Assembly: GCA_040772665.1 (NCBI GenBank) | Contig: JAXGXT010000002.1 | Location: 124,001 to 188,000 of the forward strand | Length of the DNA stretch: 64,000 bases | Source of the DNA: JAXGXT01 sp040772665 | Lineage (GTDB): Bacteria > Bacillota > Clostridia > Lachnospirales > Anaerotignaceae | Direction: 5' to 3' | Part shown: in pieces, positions 16,636-24,483 of the stretch | Position numbering within the stretch: the stretch's first letter is position 1 | Layout: every line of letters begins with the position of its first letter | Made by a program: the position numbers and the translations under genes | Notes under the pieces: generated by a model | Seen by the model: the letters and a program-made list of their open reading frames with translations, nothing else | Told to the model about the DNA's origin: nothing | Database searches by the model: none

Positions 16636-17496
16636 ATGAAGATAGCTGTTCTAAGCGGCAAAGGCGGAGCAGGAAAAACTTTTGTTTCTGTGAATTTGGC
16701 TGCCGTTTCCAAGAATTCAGTTTATATTGATTGTGATGTGGAAGAGCCTAATGGTCATCTTTTTTTAAAACCTGTAAAACTTTTTGAAGAAGAAGTAAAG
16801 GTTAAAATTCCTTTTGTAGACAACACGCTTTGCGACGGATGCAGAAAATGCGTTGATTTTTGTAAGTTTAATGCCCTTGCTTATGTAAAGAATAAATTAT
16901 TTATATTTGATGAGGTTTGTCATTCTTGCGGAGGGTGTATAATGGTCTGCGGCAAGGGTGCATTAACCGAGAAAGAAAAAGCCATAGGCAAAATAGAAAA
17001 AGGTGTGTCAGACAAAATAAATGTCAGCACAGGAATATTAAATATTGGCGAAACATCAGGTGTTCCCATTATTAAAGAGCTGTTGGAAGATAAAAACATT
17101 GTTTCCGACTTTATGGTTTTTATTGACTGTCCGCCGGGAAGTGCATGTGTTGTAATGGAAAGCATTAAAGATGCAGATTATTGCGTTTTGGTGGCAGAGC
17201 CAACTGTTTTCGGTGTTCATAATTTAAACATGATATATGAACTTGTTAAGCTTTTCGGAAAAAAACATGGAGTAATTATTAATAAAAGCTTTGAGGAAGA
17301 AACTCTTGTTAAAAAATATTGTTTGGAGAGAAATATTAAAATTTTAGGACAAATTCCATTTGATAATGAGCTTGGAATTTTAAATTCAAGCGGAGAAATT
17401 TCAGCTTATAAAAACGAAAAGTTTAGACTGATGTTTTTAGAACTGTTAGATAAAATATTACAGGAGGCAGATTATGAAACAGCTATTAATACTTAG
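16636..17496 (+). CDS. MinD/Mrp-superfamily ATPase with inserted 2[4Fe-4S] ferredoxin, first copy
   Basis: A 286-residue P-loop ATPase with deviant Walker A KGGAGKT (9-15) and an inserted ferredoxin-like segment with two CxxCxxCxxxC motifs (Cys66, 69, 72, 76 and Cys95, 98, 101, 105). The second motif lacks the usual Pro. The superfamily includes NifH-like and Mrp proteins that use ATP to insert or move Fe-S clusters. The start is ATG 16636, eight bases after GGAGG; a longer in-frame start at 16594 would overlap the NifX gene. Its 3' end overlaps the next ATPase gene by 23 bases, so the two are probably made together and may form a heterodimer (inference). Confidence 0.9.
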   Translation: MKIAVLSGKGGAGKTFVSVNLAAVSKNSVYIDCDVEEPNGHLFLKPVKLFEEEVKVKIPFVDNTLCDGCRKCVDFCKFNALAYVKNKLFIFDEVCHSCGGCIMVCGKGALTEKEKAIGKIEKGVSDKINVSTGILNIGETSGVPIIKELLEDKNIVSDFMVFIDCPPGSACVVMESIKDADYCVLVAEPTVFGVHNLNMIYELVKLFGKKHGVIINKSFEEETLVKKYCLERNIKILGQIPFDNELGILNSSGEISAYKNEKFRLMFLELLDKILQEADYETAINT

Positions 17497-18337
17497 CGGT
17501 AAAGGCGGCACAGGCAAAACAACAATAGCAAGTGCCATTATAAAGCTTTCCTCTGCCAAAGCCTATGCTGATTGTGACGTGGATGCCCCTAATTTACATC
17601 TTGTAACAAAATGGAGTTTAGAACCTGAAAAAATAGATTATTATGGAATGCCAAAGGCTGACATAAATACTTCTTTATGCACAAAATGCGGTTTGTGTGA
17701 AGAAAACTGCCGCTTTGACGGTATTTATTTAGACAAGGAATATAAAGTAAACCCCTTTGCCTGTGAAGGGTGCGGTGTTTGTGAATATGTTTGCCCTGTT
17801 AATGCAATAACACTAAAACCTGCTGTATCAGGTGAAACAATGTTGTATGCAGATAATGAAAAAGTTTTTTCCACAGCCAAGCTTAAAATGGGCAGCGGCA
17901 ATTCCGGGCTTCTTGTAAGCGAGGTTAAAAAGCAAATGAAGTCTGAAGCGAAAAATACAGATTTGGCTGTTATTGACGGCTCCCCGGGAATAGGGTGTCC
18001 TGTTATAGCATCAATAAGCGGAGTTACAATGGTTTTGATAGTAGGCGAGCCTTCTGTGTCAGGCATCAGCGATATGAAAAGAATTATAGAAACTGCGTTA
18101 AAACTGCAAACAAAAATTGCGGTTTGCATAAACAAATATGATACAAACATTAAAAAAACAGAAGAAATCGAAAAGTTTTGTAAAGAGGAGGGTATTCCTC
18201 TTTTGGGGAAAATTCCATTTGATTTAGAAGCAGTTAAGGCTGTTAACAATGGATATACAATTGCAGACATAGATTGTCCGTCAAAATCAGCAGTTGAAGA
18301 AATTTACGAAAAGGCAAGAGCCTTGATTTTTGCCTAA
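17474..18337 (+). CDS. MinD/Mrp-superfamily ATPase with inserted 2[4Fe-4S] ferredoxin, second copy
   Basis: A 287-residue paralogue of the preceding protein: Walker A KGGTGKT (10-16), two cluster motifs (Cys69, 72, 75, 79 and Cys97, 100, 103, 107, the second with the usual CP), and the DGSPGIGCPVIASISG switch region. Paired ATPases of this type are common beside NifX-like genes in anaerobes; their biochemical job is not established. RBS AGGAGG lies six bases before ATG 17474, inside the end of the upstream gene. Confidence 0.9.
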   Translation: MKQLLILSGKGGTGKTTIASAIIKLSSAKAYADCDVDAPNLHLVTKWSLEPEKIDYYGMPKADINTSLCTKCGLCEENCRFDGIYLDKEYKVNPFACEGCGVCEYVCPVNAITLKPAVSGETMLYADNEKVFSTAKLKMGSGNSGLLVSEVKKQMKSEAKNTDLAVIDGSPGIGCPVIASISGVTMVLIVGEPSVSGISDMKRIIETALKLQTKIAVCINKYDTNIKKTEEIEKFCKEEGIPLLGKIPFDLEAVKAVNNGYTIADIDCPSKSAVEEIYEKARALIFA

Positions 18338-18432
18338 TAAGGTTATAAATTAATTAAACAAAAATTCAATATCATAAGCATATATATTTATGTTTAAATA
18401 AACTTAAATTTAAAATGGGGAGTTAATGTTTT

Positions 18433-19269
18433 ATGAGTGAAAATTGCAGCCAAAATTGTAACAGTTGTTCAGAAAAATGCGAAGACAGGAAAGAAGAAAA
18501 AACAGATTTTTCTGAAAAACTGCATGAAAAAAGCAGTGTAAAAAAGGTTATAGGAATTGTAAGCGGAAAAGGGGGAGTAGGTAAATCCCTTGTTACTTCA
18601 ATGCTTGCAGTTGCAACAAACAAAATGGGTTATAAAACTGCAGTTCTTGATGCAGACATAACAGGCCCGTCTATGCCCAAAGTGTTTGGCATTCATGAAA
18701 AAGCAATGACCAATGAGTTTGGACTTTTGCCTGTTAAAAGTAAAACAGGGATTGACGTAATGTCGGTTAATTTGCTTTTGGAAAATGAAACAGACCCTGT
18801 TGTTTGGCGAGGCCCCATTATTGCAGGAATGGTTAAGCAGTTTTGGAGCGATGTTATTTGGGAGGATATTGATTTTATGTTTATAGATATGCCTCCTGGC
18901 ACAGGGGATGTTCCGCTTACTGTGTTTCAATCAATATGTGTTGACGGAATTATTATTGTTACTTCTCCGCAAGAGCTTGTTTCAATGATTGTGTCTAAAG
19001 CTGTAAAAATGGCGGGGATGATGAATGTTCCGATAATAGGTTTAATAGAAAATATGTCATATTTTAAATGTCCTGACAACGGAAAGGAATATAAAATATT
19101 TGGAGAAAGCCATATTGATGATATAGCCAAAGAATATAATCTTAAGGTTCTTGCAAAACTGCCGATTGATTCTAAAATAACCAATGCTTGTGATAAGGGC
19201 ATGATTGAATTTTTTGAAGGAGAGTTACTTAACTCTGTTGCTGAAACTATAATAAATGATGCTAAATAA
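18433..19269 (+). CDS. Mrp/NBP35-family Fe-S carrier ATPase, atypical
   Basis: A 278-residue P-loop ATPase of the Mrp/ApbC/NBP35 family, which carry and deliver [4Fe-4S] clusters. Walker A is KGGVGKS (46-52) and DMPPGTGD marks switch II. The N-terminus has four cysteines (5, 9, 12, 16) in a spacing unlike the eukaryotic NBP35 motif. The usual C-terminal CxxC that holds the bridging cluster is reduced to CPDN at Cys213, so the second Cys is missing. Cluster binding may rely on the N-terminal cysteines (inference). ATG 18433 follows ATGGGGAG, 95 bases after the preceding ATPase gene; the last NifX-type gene follows with 13 bases between. Confidence 0.9.
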   Translation: MSENCSQNCNSCSEKCEDRKEEKTDFSEKLHEKSSVKKVIGIVSGKGGVGKSLVTSMLAVATNKMGYKTAVLDADITGPSMPKVFGIHEKAMTNEFGLLPVKSKTGIDVMSVNLLLENETDPVVWRGPIIAGMVKQFWSDVIWEDIDFMFIDMPPGTGDVPLTVFQSICVDGIIIVTSPQELVSMIVSKAVKMAGMMNVPIIGLIENMSYFKCPDNGKEYKIFGESHIDDIAKEYNLKVLAKLPIDSKITNACDKGMIEFFEGELLNSVAETIINDAK

Positions 19270-19282
19270 TGGAGGAAATAAA

Positions 19283-19642
19283 ATGATGAAAATAGCAGTT
19301 GCAAGTGAAAATGAAACAGTTACAGAGCATTTTGGACATTGTGAAAACTTCAATATTTTTGAAGCGAAAAATAACAAAGTAACAAAAAAGGAATCAATTA
19401 AAAACCCGGGACATAAACCAGGATTTCTGCCTAACTTTTTAAATGACATGGGTGTTAAGGTTATAATTTCAGGAGGCATGGGAAGCGGTGCCATTGAGAT
19501 TTTTAACGAAAAGGGAATAGAGGTTATTGTTGGGGCAAGCGGAAGCACTTTAAAAGCCGCAGAAGATTATTTAAAAGGAGATTTAAAATCCACAGGCAGT
19601 GTTTGTCATGAACATAAACATCAGGATGAGTGTGGTCAATAA
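19283..19642 (+). CDS. NifX/NifB-domain protein, second copy, with Cys/His tail
   Basis: A 119-residue protein with the dinitrogenase iron-molybdenum cofactor domain: MMKIAVASENETVTEHFGHCENF, the VKVIISGGMGSGAIEIF core, then a tail CHEHKHQDECGQ rich in metal ligands. The start is ATG 19283 (or 19286), seven bases after GGAGGA; the in-frame ATG at 19256 overlaps the end of the Mrp gene. It ends the cluster. The tail suggests transition-metal binding. Confidence 0.88.
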   Translation: MMKIAVASENETVTEHFGHCENFNIFEAKNNKVTKKESIKNPGHKPGFLPNFLNDMGVKVIISGGMGSGAIEIFNEKGIEVIVGASGSTLKAAEDYLKGDLKSTGSVCHEHKHQDECGQ

Positions 19643-19766
19643 CGAAGGAGTTTTATGACAAAGGATATTTAATTTGTTGTATTGGCGGCTCTTGGCAATT
19701 GATTTTTTAAAAACAAAGAAAAAATAATTATAGCTTTTCCAGTATACTTTATAAAAGCTTGAAAAT

Positions 19767-20240
19767 TATGATATAATGTCCACAAATTTCATTTGTGGAA
19801 GAGCCTAACGGCTCTGCCGCTGTTATCACAGCGGACAGACTGAAGACAAACCTTGGGCTTTGCCCAACCCCACTTGCTTTTTGAAAAAAGCAAGACCAAA
19901 AACTTTTATCAAAACCGCATATTCATGCGGTTTTAGATGGGTCAAGTAGGAAGGTTGAAGATAAACGCCGCCGCTGGGCATCGGAAAGAAGTCCGACGGC
20001 AAAGCCGCTTTTTCTTAAGAAAAAGTGCTGAACGAAGTAGCGGTTTGCGAAGCAAATTCCTGACAGTAAAACTCTTGTGGGTGTTTGAGGGCAAAGCCCT
20101 CAAGGTTTTGACTTTGTCTACGTTCTTACCGTTGTTATCACAGCGGACTATATTACTCATAAAACTTTTTAAGTTTTATTCGTTCGTTTCCAAAAGAAAA
20201 TGTCGGCTTTGCCGCCGCTTTCTTTTGCTTTTATGATATA
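19767..20240. repeat. Array of at least 13 short hairpins flanked by 9-bp direct repeat
   Basis: A non-coding block, less AT-rich than its flanks, consists almost wholly of tandem stem-loops: 19780-19798, 19800-19815, 19817-19834, 19853-19867, 19873-19894, 19911-19934, 19981-19996, 19996-20006, 20008-20025, 20044-20056, 20085-20103, 20129-20146, 20159-20179 and 20191-20227. Many have GGC-TTT/AAA-GCC triloops. TGTTATCACAGCGGAC occurs twice (19821-19836 and 20133-20148). The block is bounded by TATGATATA at 19767-19775 and 20232-20240, which may be a target-site duplication of a non-autonomous element. The 99-codon frame across it is not protein-like. Confidence 0.65.
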
Positions 20241-20275
20241 GTAACAGCTTTAAATAAACTACTATTTTAAGCATA

Positions 20276-20322
20276 AAAAACAGTCATCCCAAGATTTTAA
20301 AACCTGGGGGATGACTGTTTTT
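20276..20322. terminator. Strong bidirectional terminator
   Basis: A perfect 15-bp stem AAAAACAGTCATCCC (20276-20290) with GGGATGACTGTTTTT (20308-20322). It ends the minus-strand flavodiiron gene and would also stop rightward transcripts from the hairpin array. Confidence 0.92.
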
Positions 20323-20336
20323 AGTATTAAAATGTT

Positions 20337-21524
20337 TTATTGGCAAAGTGCTTTAGCAATTTCTGCGGCTTTTTGAAAATCTTCTTCTTCAGGGTTCCAA
20401 AGTGATTTGGCCTCTGTTTCTATAACGGAAAAACCTGCGTCTGTTAAACGTTCACGAAGAACATTTGTTGACTCACCGCTCCATCCATAACAGCCAAAAA
20501 CAGCGGCTTTTTTATTTTTGTATTTTAGCTCTTTAAGAAAATCAAGCCAGCCCCCAACGGAAGAGAGAATGTTGCCACCCACAGTTGGTGAACCTAAGGC
20601 AATTGCTTTTGATTTAAACACTTCTGTCATAATATCATTTTTGTTTGTTTTAGAAATATTAAAGATTTTAACTCTTGTGTCAGGAGAAATATGAGCAATT
20701 TCCGCACTGATTTTATGAGCCAGTTGTTTTGTGCCATCCCACATAGTGTCATAAACAACAGTAATTTGATTTTCCTGATAGTTTTGTGCCCATTCGTAAT
20801 ATTTTTCTACGATTTGTAATGGGTTATCTCTCCAAATTGAGCCATGGCTTGTGGCAATAATATCAATTGGAATGTTAAGAGCTTGTATTTCTTCAATTTT
20901 CTTTTTCACAAGGGGAGAAAAGGGTGATAAAATGTTGGCATAATACTTTATTGCTTCTTCCCAAAGCTTGCACTGGTCGGCTTTGTCGTTAAATAATTCT
21001 TCCACTGCATAATGCTGTCCGAAAGCATCGTTGGAAAAAAGAATATTATCTCCTGTTAAATAAGTAGCCATGCTATCGGGCCAGTGAAGCATTTTCATTT
21101 CCACGAAAATAAGTTTTTTGCCGTTTCCTATATCAATGGAATCTCCTGTTTTAACAACTTTATAATTCCATTCAGGATGATGATATTGCCCTGTAAGAGA
21201 TTTTACACCATTGGCTGTGCAGTAAATAGGAGTGTTTGGTATTTTCTCCATTAAAGCGGGCAAAGAACCGCTATGGTCAACTTCTCCGTGGTTTGCAACA
21301 ATAAAATCAATTTTGTTTAAATCGATTTCTTTTTCTAAGTTATCAATAAATTCTGTTGAATGAGGTTTCCAAACAGTGTCAATAAGAACAGTTTTTTCTT
21401 CCTTTATTAAATAAGCATTTTGGCTTGAGCCGTGGTTAATTGAATAATCTGCTCCATGAAAAGATTCTAATTCCCAATCCATAAAACCTACCCAATAAAC
21501 ATTATTTTTAATATGTTTTTTCAT
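20337..21524 (-). CDS. Flavodiiron protein (FprA/A-type flavoprotein), O2/NO reductase
   Basis: A 395-residue cytosolic enzyme that reduces O2 to water or NO to N2O, protecting anaerobes. The N-terminal metallo-beta-lactamase-like di-iron domain keeps the ligands H79-x-E81-x-D83 with H84 (HGEVDH), His147 (LHWPDS), Asp166 (SNDAFG) and the His of TSHGSIW. A C-terminal flavodoxin domain (about 255-395) has the FMN-binding segments TMWDGTKQLA, GSPTVGGN and GCYGWSGE. No rubredoxin domain is fused, so the donor is separate. The start is ATG 21524, nine bases after AGGAGG; a TTG at 21530 is too close to the ribosome site. Confidence 0.96.
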   Translation of the reverse strand: MKKHIKNNVYWVGFMDWELESFHGADYSINHGSSQNAYLIKEEKTVLIDTVWKPHSTEFIDNLEKEIDLNKIDFIVANHGEVDHSGSLPALMEKIPNTPIYCTANGVKSLTGQYHHPEWNYKVVKTGDSIDIGNGKKLIFVEMKMLHWPDSMATYLTGDNILFSNDAFGQHYAVEELFNDKADQCKLWEEAIKYYANILSPFSPLVKKKIEEIQALNIPIDIIATSHGSIWRDNPLQIVEKYYEWAQNYQENQITVVYDTMWDGTKQLAHKISAEIAHISPDTRVKIFNISKTNKNDIMTEVFKSKAIALGSPTVGGNILSSVGGWLDFLKELKYKNKKAAVFGCYGWSGESTNVLRERLTDAGFSVIETEAKSLWNPEEEDFQKAAEIAKALCQ

Positions 21525-21706
21525 GATCAAATTCCTCCTAAGTATTTCTTTAATGAAAATAAGTTTTGAAATATATATAGATTTAATAATTTTTATAATT
21601 TGATTTATTATATTACGATTTGAAAAATATATTTATAAATTAAAAAATATTTATTACAGACGTTAATGCCAGAAAAATAAATTTAAATAACGTCTTTAAA
21701 CCATAA

Positions 21707-21751
21707 GAGACCGTTTCGAGTTTTGTAACATTAAAAACCCGAAACGGTCTC
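21707..21751 (-). terminator. Perfect 12-bp hairpin after the 44-residue gene
   Basis: GAGACCGTTTCG (21707-21718) pairs with CGAAACGGTCTC (21740-21751) around a 21-base loop, starting six bases after the minus-strand stop codon. No T run follows in either direction, so it may be an RNA-stability or attenuation element rather than a simple terminator. Confidence 0.5.
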
Positions 21752-21757
21752 AAAAAA

Positions 21758-21892
21758 TTATTGTTCTACGTCAATGCATCCTGATGGAAATTCGGGGGAA
21801 CAAACTGTATCCTCAGCATTTTCAATTACTATGTCCTCTTCTTTTTTTTCGATTTCTTTTGTTTCGTTAGACAATTTTTTATCTTCAGCCAT
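21758..21892 (-). CDS. 44-residue acidic peptide with two C-terminal cysteines
   Basis: A short gene with a perfect AGGAGG seven to eight bases before ATG 21892 and its own promoter (21949-21977). The product starts MAEDKKLSNETKEIEKK, is highly charged for the first 29 residues, and ends VCSPEFPSGCIDVEQ. A charged leader followed by a Cys/Pro/Gly-containing tail resembles modified-peptide precursors, but no modification enzyme is adjacent. It could equally be a small metal- or redox-responsive protein. I do not recognise the family. It lies between the glycosylase and flavodiiron genes, all on the minus strand. Confidence 0.7.
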   Translation of the reverse strand: MAEDKKLSNETKEIEKKEEDIVIENAEDTVCSPEFPSGCIDVEQ

Positions 21893-21948
21893 AAGAAGTC
21901 CTCCTAACTTTAATTAAACAATAAATTAAATAACATTTGCACATTTAA

Positions 21949-21977
21949 ATTATACCACTTATTTCCCTTAACTTCAA
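21949..21977 (-). promoter_or_regulatory. Promoter of the 44-residue peptide gene
   Basis: On the minus strand TTGAAG (21977-21972), a 17-base spacer and TATAAT (21954-21949). The start codon lies about 50 bases downstream. Confidence 0.7.
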
Positions 21978-22017
21978 TATGATAAATATGACTTTTGAAA
22001 AATAAGTTTGTATCCTT

Positions 22018-22623
22018 TTATTTAACTGATACAAAATTATTATCCTTTATAAAAAACCTCCAAAGAAAATCCTTCGCTTCTTCCGCATAATCAATGCCAA
22101 TTCTTTTAGAACAAACCACGTCAAAGTTTTCATTAATGCCTTCTTTGAGATAGAGGGTGTCACCGCACAAGTCTTCACCGTTTAGAGATTTATCTATTAA
22201 AAGTGCTTTACACAGTTTTCCGGGACCGTTGGTTAAGTTTTTAATTTGATTTTTATTTAGCTGACAATAGCTTTTGTTATATCTGTTTTTAGCCATTTCT
22301 TCTGTTCCTGTCAGCGGCTCTACAGCCCTTATTAAAACGGCTTGAGGGATACCTTCTTCTCTTGTTACTATATTAAAACAATAATGCATGCCGTAAATGA
22401 TAAAAACATAAGTAAGCCCCGGCTTTCCATACATAACTTCAACTCTCTTTGTTTTTTTGCCCCCATATGAATGAGCCGCTTTGTCTTCGATGCCCATATA
22501 AGCCTCTGTTTCAACTATTTTAGCGGAAAGTTTTTGTCCGTTTACTTCATGCACAAGAGTTTTTCCTAAAAGTTCTTTGGCAACTGTTAATGTATCTCTG
22601 TTGTAAAACTCTCTTTTTATCAT
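22018..22623 (-). CDS. mpg: DNA-3-methyladenine glycosylase (AAG/Mpg family)
   Basis: A 201-residue base-excision repair enzyme that removes alkylated purines. Family signatures are LLGKTLVHEVNGQKLSAKIV, ETEAYMGIEDKAAHSYGGK with the catalytic Glu, MYGKPGLTYVFIIYGMHYC, the AVLIRAVEPL segment, and TNGPGKLCKALLID. Length is normal. RBS AAGGAG precedes ATG 22623. A separate promoter drives the short gene downstream. Confidence 0.95.
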   Translation of the reverse strand: MIKREFYNRDTLTVAKELLGKTLVHEVNGQKLSAKIVETEAYMGIEDKAAHSYGGKKTKRVEVMYGKPGLTYVFIIYGMHYCFNIVTREEGIPQAVLIRAVEPLTGTEEMAKNRYNKSYCQLNKNQIKNLTNGPGKLCKALLIDKSLNGEDLCGDTLYLKEGINENFDVVCSKRIGIDYAEEAKDFLWRFFIKDNNFVSVK

Positions 22624-22732
22624 TTTTATTATTGCACTCCTTGATCTATAATAATTTTTTATTGTTAATATAATGTCTTAATTATATTAATTTTATTATG
22701 AAAATAAAAGTTTATATTTTTAAAATCATAAA

Positions 22733-22774
22733 AGCGTCATATTCACATATTAAAACTATGTGCGTTATGACGCT
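22733..22774 (-). terminator. Terminator after efp
   Basis: AGCGTCAT (22733-22740) pairs with ATGACGCT (22767-22774), with a second internal CACATA/TATGTG helix; on the minus strand TTTTATGATTTT follows. Confidence 0.75.
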
Positions 22775-22826
22775 AAAAGTTATTTATATTTTGTTAGCTG
22801 TGCATCCCTTTAATTTTAAAATAAAA

Positions 22827-23384
22827 CTAAGCTCTGCCTAAATATTCGCCTGTTCTTGTATCGATTTTAACCTTTTCATTTTGGTTGATAAACAAAGGAA
22901 CATAAATCGTTGCTCCAGTTTCAACAATCGCCGGTTTAGTAGCCCCTTGAGCTGTGTTGCCTGCAAAACCCGGTTCTGTTTCTGTAATTTCAAGCTCAAC
23001 AAATAGTGGAGGTTCAATACCGAAAACTTGTCCTTCATAGGAAAGTATTTTTACCATATCATTTTCTTTAACGAACTTGAGAGTGTCGCCGATTTCATCT
23101 TCATTAACAGCAATTTGTTCATAATTTTCCACGTTCATAAAATGGAATAATGAGCCGTCATTATAGAGATATTGCATATCCTGTCTATCAATATGTGCTC
23201 TTTGCATTTTTTCTGTGGGTCTAAAGGTTTTTTCAATTGCTGCCCCTGTTTTAAGATTTTTAATTTTTGTACGAACAAAAGCGGCGCCTTTACCCGGTTT
23301 AACATGCTGAAATTCAAGAACAACAAAAATGTCTCCCTCATATTCAACTGTAACACCATTTCTAAACTCACTTGCAGAAATCAT
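22827..23384 (-). CDS. efp: Translation elongation factor P
   Basis: A 185-residue factor that relieves ribosome stalling at polyproline. KOW-like N-domain starting MISASEFRNGVTVEYEGD, the loop HVKPGKGAAFVRTK carrying the modifiable Lys, two OB domains and the end TGEYLGRA are canonical. RBS AAGGAGG precedes ATG 23384. It lies 160 bases downstream of aroQ on the same strand. Confidence 0.98.
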   Translation of the reverse strand: MISASEFRNGVTVEYEGDIFVVLEFQHVKPGKGAAFVRTKIKNLKTGAAIEKTFRPTEKMQRAHIDRQDMQYLYNDGSLFHFMNVENYEQIAVNEDEIGDTLKFVKENDMVKILSYEGQVFGIEPPLFVELEITETEPGFAGNTAQGATKPAIVETGATIYVPLFINQNEKVKIDTRTGEYLGRA

Positions 23385-23543
23385 TTATAATCCTCCTTGT
23401 AATAAAACTTACCTCGTAATAGTTTAAATTAAAACTTTGTATTGTGCAATAGCTTAATTAAAAAAAGATAGAAAAACGTAAATATTAAATACTAAATCTA
23501 TAAATAACATACATCCTGCCAATATTTATCATAGAAATTAGTA

Positions 23544-23972
23544 TTAATTTTTTTCAAAAGCATTTAAAGCAAGAATATAACCCTTATAGCCAAAACCGCA
23601 CATTTGCCCAATGCAAGAGGCTGCTGTTACAGATTTATGTCTAAATTCCTCTCGTTTGTGTATATTTGAAAGGTGAACCTCTATTGTGGGAATATCAATT
23701 GAGGCTATTGCATCTCTTAGTGCATAGCTATAGTGGGTAAATGCACCGGGGTTAATTATAATTCCGTCTTTTTTTTCAAAATAACATTGTTGAAGCTTGT
23801 CTATAATGGCACCTTCAAAGTTGCTTTGAAAAAACTCAACTTCAATATTCATATTGTCAGCGGCATTTTTTATTTCTTTGTTTATATCATCAAGGGTAAA
23901 ACTGCCGTAAACACCTTTTTCTCTAATGCCTGTGAAATTAAGATTAGGGCCGTTAATTATACAAATTTTCAT
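23544..23972 (-). CDS. aroQ: 3-dehydroquinate dehydratase, type II
   Basis: A 142-residue type II enzyme of the shikimate pathway, converting 3-dehydroquinate to 3-dehydroshikimate. The start MKICIINGPNLNFTGIRE, the active-site Tyr in GVYGSF, NPGAFTHYSYALRDA and EVHLSNIHKREEFRHKS are family motifs with the catalytic His and Arg. Its start overlaps the 3' end of aroK by 20 bases, so it belongs to the aroE-aroK-aroQ operon. Confidence 0.97.
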   Translation of the reverse strand: MKICIINGPNLNFTGIREKGVYGSFTLDDINKEIKNAADNMNIEVEFFQSNFEGAIIDKLQQCYFEKKDGIIINPGAFTHYSYALRDAIASIDIPTIEVHLSNIHKREEFRHKSVTAASCIGQMCGFGYKGYILALNAFEKN

Positions 23973-24483
23973 TATATTCCTCCAATTTATTTATTATTGC
24001 ATTTATGTTTTGAGATATGTTTTTTGAACTTACATCTATTTTTATATCGGCATATTTTTCATAAAGAGGAAGTCTTTGTTCCAAAAGAGTTTTAATTTTT
24101 CCTAATTTATTGTTTCCTTGCAAAAGAGGTCTTGAATTATCTTTTCCAATATTGTTTAAAATGTTTTCAGGAGTTGATTGAAGATAAACAACAATTCCGT
24201 TTTCCTTAAGCTTTTCCATATTGGAAGGATTTTTTATAATTCCGCCCCCTGTGGCAACAACAAGGTCTTGTTTTAAAGAAATCATATTTGCGGTTTCAGT
24301 TTCTTTTTGTCTGAAATAGTCCTCGCCTTTTTTTTCGAAAATTTCAGTGATTTTCATATTTTCAGCTTCTTCAATATATAAATCTGTATCTATAAATTTT
24401 TTATTAAGAATTTTGCTAAGCTTTTTGCCAAAGGTGGTTTTTCCGCTCCCCATAAATCCTATTAATATAATATTTTTATGCAT
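23953..24483 (-). CDS. aroK: Shikimate kinase
   Basis: A 176-residue kinase that phosphorylates shikimate with ATP. Walker A GFMGSGKTT (about 9-17), the DTDLYIEE shikimate-binding Asp, FRQKETE with its Arg, and VVATGGGIIKN are present; the lid Arg lies in NSRPLL. The start is ATG 24483 after AAAGGA; an in-frame upstream start at 24540 would overlap aroE heavily. It overlaps aroE by 8 bases and aroQ by 20. Confidence 0.96.
   Translation of the reverse strand: MHKNIILIGFMGSGKTTFGKKLSKILNKKFIDTDLYIEEAENMKITEIFEKKGEDYFRQKETETANMISLKQDLVVATGGGIIKNPSNMEKLKENGIVVYLQSTPENILNNIGKDNSRPLLQGNNKLGKIKTLLEQRLPLYEKYADIKIDVSSKNISQNINAIINKLEEYNENLYN

Noticed and set aside
15504..19642. Nitrogen-fixation (nif) locus
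   Set aside because: NifX/NifB-type domains and MinD-type ATPases occur widely in non-fixing anaerobes; no nitrogenase structural gene is present.
19780..20227. Possible CRISPR array
   Set aside because: The repeats are unlike each other apart from one 16-nt pair, are self-complementary, and have no regular spacers; no cas genes are nearby.
19937..20236. 99-codon plus-strand frame across the hairpin array
   Set aside because: It reads through stem-loops, giving basic, low-complexity sequence with no ribosome site.
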